DNA from: an uncultured Eubacteriaceae bacterium
GTDB lineage: Bacteria; Bacillota; Clostridia; Lachnospirales; CAG-274
Direction of reading: 5' to 3'
NCBI GenBank assembly: GCA_947565475.1
Contig: CANOGI010000119.1
Coordinates: forward strand, 1 to 6,970
DNA: 6,970 nucleotides
Every line of letters begins with the position of its first letter. Position 1 is the stretch's first letter. This document shows positions 5,708-6,970 of the stretch, piece after piece. The position numbers and the translations under genes were made by a program. The notes under the pieces were generated by a model. That model saw only the letters and a program-made list of their open reading frames with translations. It did no database searches and was not told the DNA's origin.

Positions 5708-6035
5708 TAGTTTTTATATTAATTTTATAAATTTTTCTCAAAAAATTTATTATACTCCTTCGATAACATAAACAATGACAACTGGCACATAATTTTTTCG
5801 TTAGGCAAAACGTGATTTTAGCGATAATACATGAAAAGTGTAGCGAAAAATCATACAAATGGTAATAAAAAAAGAGTTTTAAATCAGCTCTGGAACAGTT
5901 GTATAAAAAGTCTATTATAAAAACCGTTCTTAAAATATTAAAAAGTTACTGTATCAATTTGCTGATTTATAATTTCACATAAAAAAACAACTTGTATTTT
6001 GTATTATTATAAAACAATTTTGAATACTCTTTAGC
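5708..6035. other. Gene-free AT-rich stretch between divergent transcripts
   Basis: About 330 bp between the candidate RNA promoter (minus) and the gerM-like promoter (plus). I see no supported gene. It contains a weak imperfect stem (GAACAGTT near 5893 with AACCGTTC near 5925) and a TATAAT at 5968-5973 on the plus strand with only a poor -35 (TTACTG, 16-nt spacing). The latter could be an extra upstream promoter for the GerMN gene. A minus-strand frame at 5646-5858 has no ribosome binding site and overlaps the promoter, so it is not called. Confidence 0.5.
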
Positions 6036-6064
6036 TTGTCATAGCTTTCCATCTGAAATACAAT
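6036..6064 (+). promoter_or_regulatory. Possible promoter of the gerM-like/rdgB operon
   Basis: -35 TTGTCA (6036-6041), a 17-nt spacer and -10 TACAAT (6059-6064). Transcription would begin near 6071, exactly at the GGAGG, leaving an unusually short leader of about 12 nt. The segment AATACAAT also resembles a sporulation sigma-E -10 element, but no well-spaced sigma-E -35 is seen. Confidence 0.4.
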
Positions 6065-6082
6065 TTAAATGGAGGTGTTTTT

Positions 6083-6565
6083 ATGGAAATAAAACATATA
6101 GTTATACTTATTATGCTACTTTACATATTTATTTTCCCTGACAAAGCAAAGGCTGAACAAATAACAGTTTATTATCTAAAAGACGACGATGTATACGCTT
6201 CTATGCTTAGTCAAAATTTTGAGATAAAAAATACCCAAAATATAGCGAAAAAAGCTTTTATAACACTTGACAAACTCTTCAATAACGTTCAAAATATTAA
6301 TTATGTTCCGAAGAATACAAAAGTTTTAAATGTAGAAAAAATCGGGAAAAAGTTATATGTAAATATAAATAGCAAAATATTAAGTTACGGCGGCGGTTCA
6401 ACTTATGAAGTAGGTCTCGTTCGGCAGCTTCTTTATAATATTTTTCAATTTGACGGAATAGATACCGTTTCAATTTTTATAGAAAATAAAAAAAGCTATT
6501 TTCCGGAGGGCACTTTGATTTATAATTATAAAAAATCTGATTTTTTAGCGCTGCCAAGTAATTAA
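6083..6565 (+). CDS. Secreted GerMN-domain protein (sporulation/germination, GerM-like)
   Basis: Exported protein of 160 residues. A hydrophobic signal segment (about 6-18) ends in AKA-EQ (22-26), a plausible signal peptidase I site; there is no lipobox cysteine. The rest (about 27-145) fits one GerMN domain: a helix with AFITLDKLFNN (58-68), YVPKNTKVLNVEKIGKKLYVNINSKIL (74-100), VRQLLYNIFQFDGIDTVSIFIENK (113-136) and a closing YFPEG (139-143). GerM of B. subtilis is a lipoprotein with two such domains and about 366 residues, needed for sporulation and germination; this one is shorter with a single domain. The start is ATG at 6083 with GGAGGT 6 nt upstream. It precedes rdgB by 15 nt, matching the gerM-rph-rdgB neighbourhood except that rph is absent. 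The role as a cell-envelope sporulation protein is inferred from family and context. Confidence 0.8.
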   Translation: MEIKHIVILIMLLYIFIFPDKAKAEQITVYYLKDDDVYASMLSQNFEIKNTQNIAKKAFITLDKLFNNVQNINYVPKNTKVLNVEKIGKKLYVNINSKILSYGGGSTYEVGLVRQLLYNIFQFDGIDTVSIFIENKKSYFPEGTLIYNYKKSDFLALPSN

Positions 6566-6580
6566 CGAAAGGAAAAACGT

Positions 6581-6970
6581 ATGGATAAGAAGAAAAAAAT
6601 AATATTCGCTACAAAAAACAATGGTAAATTAAGAGAAATACAGGCTGTTCTTTCTGATACTTTTGATATTATCTCAATGACTGACGCGGAATTAAATATT
6701 GATATTGAGGAAAATGGGACAACCTTTGAGGAAAACGCCTTAAAAAAGGCTACTGAGATTATGAAAATAAGCGGGGAAATTGTTTTGGCCGATGATTCCG
6801 GTTTAGAAATAGATTATCTGGACAAAGCTCCTGGTGTTTATTCAGCGAGATACATGGGAGAAAACACCCCCTACTCAATAAAAAACAACAAAATTTTGGA
6901 GATTTTAAAAAATGTTCCCCAAGAGAAAAGAACCGCTCGATTTGTATGCGTAATCGCCGCTTCTCTGCCC
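6581..6970 (+). CDS. rdgB: XTP/dITP diphosphatase (RdgB/HAM1), C-terminus cut by window edge
   Basis: Nucleotide house-cleaning enzyme of the cytoplasm. It hydrolyses XTP, ITP and dITP to monophosphates and pyrophosphate, keeping deaminated purines out of DNA and RNA. 130 of roughly 195-205 residues are present. Motifs are IIFATKNNGKLREI (7-20), which binds substrate phosphate, TFEENALKKA (48-57), the catalytic and metal-binding ADDSGLEIDYL (70-80, with D71 and D72), PGVYSARY (84-91) and RTARFVCVIA (117-126). The start is ATG at 6581 with AAAGGA 7 nt upstream. A lysine-rich MDKKKK precedes the first strand. It is 15 nt after the GerMN gene and very likely in the same operon. The frame is open to the last base; no defects are visible. 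Confidence 0.95.
   Translation, partial: MDKKKKIIFATKNNGKLREIQAVLSDTFDIISMTDAELNIDIEENGTTFEENALKKATEIMKISGEIVLADDSGLEIDYLDKAPGVYSARYMGENTPYSIKNNKILEILKNVPQEKRTARFVCVIAASLP

Noticed and set aside
5646..5858. Minus-strand open frame of 70 codons, cysteine-rich in its first half
   Set aside because: It has no ribosome binding site, overlaps the near-consensus promoter at 5679-5707, has low-complexity AT-driven residues in its second half and resembles no family I know.
5868..5899. AGAG/CTCT stem beside a run of seven A (T on the minus strand) as a terminator
   Set aside because: Only about four base pairs form, and no minus-strand transcript is expected to arrive there.

Overview
The window looks like chromosomal DNA of an AT-rich, anaerobic, spore-forming Firmicute of the class Clostridia. 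The evidence is the low GC content (about one third by eye), strong GGAGG-type ribosome binding sites, use of TTG and GTG starts, sigma-A-type promoters, the ACT/UPF0210 gene pair, and a GerMN (spore germination) gene next to an XTP/dITP pyrophosphatase gene. No phage, IS element, tRNA, rRNA or CRISPR array was seen. I do not assign a genus.

Left part, minus strand (1-4509): one promoter at 4481-4509 appears to drive a compact operon. Its genes are an 89-residue ACT-domain protein (4445-4176), a UPF0210/DUF711 'PFL family' protein (4156-2798) and an aminoacyl-histidine dipeptidase PepD with a TTG start (2778-1327). The gaps are 19 nt each. After a 122-nt gap without a visible terminator comes an AI-2E family transporter with a GTG start, whose C-terminus runs off the left edge. 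ACT plus UPF0210 is a widely conserved pair of unknown biochemical role. The attached dipeptidase hints at amino-acid or peptide sensing, but that is inference.

Middle (4510-4990): a monocistronic DUF378 small membrane protein (4927-4700, minus strand) is followed by a strong rho-independent terminator at 4593-4651.

Right-middle (about 5134-5707): this is the most interesting stretch. A near-perfect promoter on the minus strand (TTGACA, 17-nt spacer, TATAAT) faces a long terminator hairpin with a T tract about 530 nt downstream. No convincing protein gene lies between them. The interval instead holds a 14-bp imperfect hairpin, a second possible long-range stem, a 12-bp direct repeat and a purine-rich tract with three Shine-Dalgarno-like cores just before the terminator. 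I call it a candidate large non-coding RNA gene (or a carrier of very short peptides) that I could not match to a known family.

Right part, plus strand (about 6036-6970): a short secreted GerMN-domain protein and, 15 nt later, rdgB (XTP/dITP diphosphatase, cut by the window edge). This resembles the gerM-rph-rdgB order of Bacillus subtilis and many Firmicutes, but with rph (RNase PH) absent from between the two genes.
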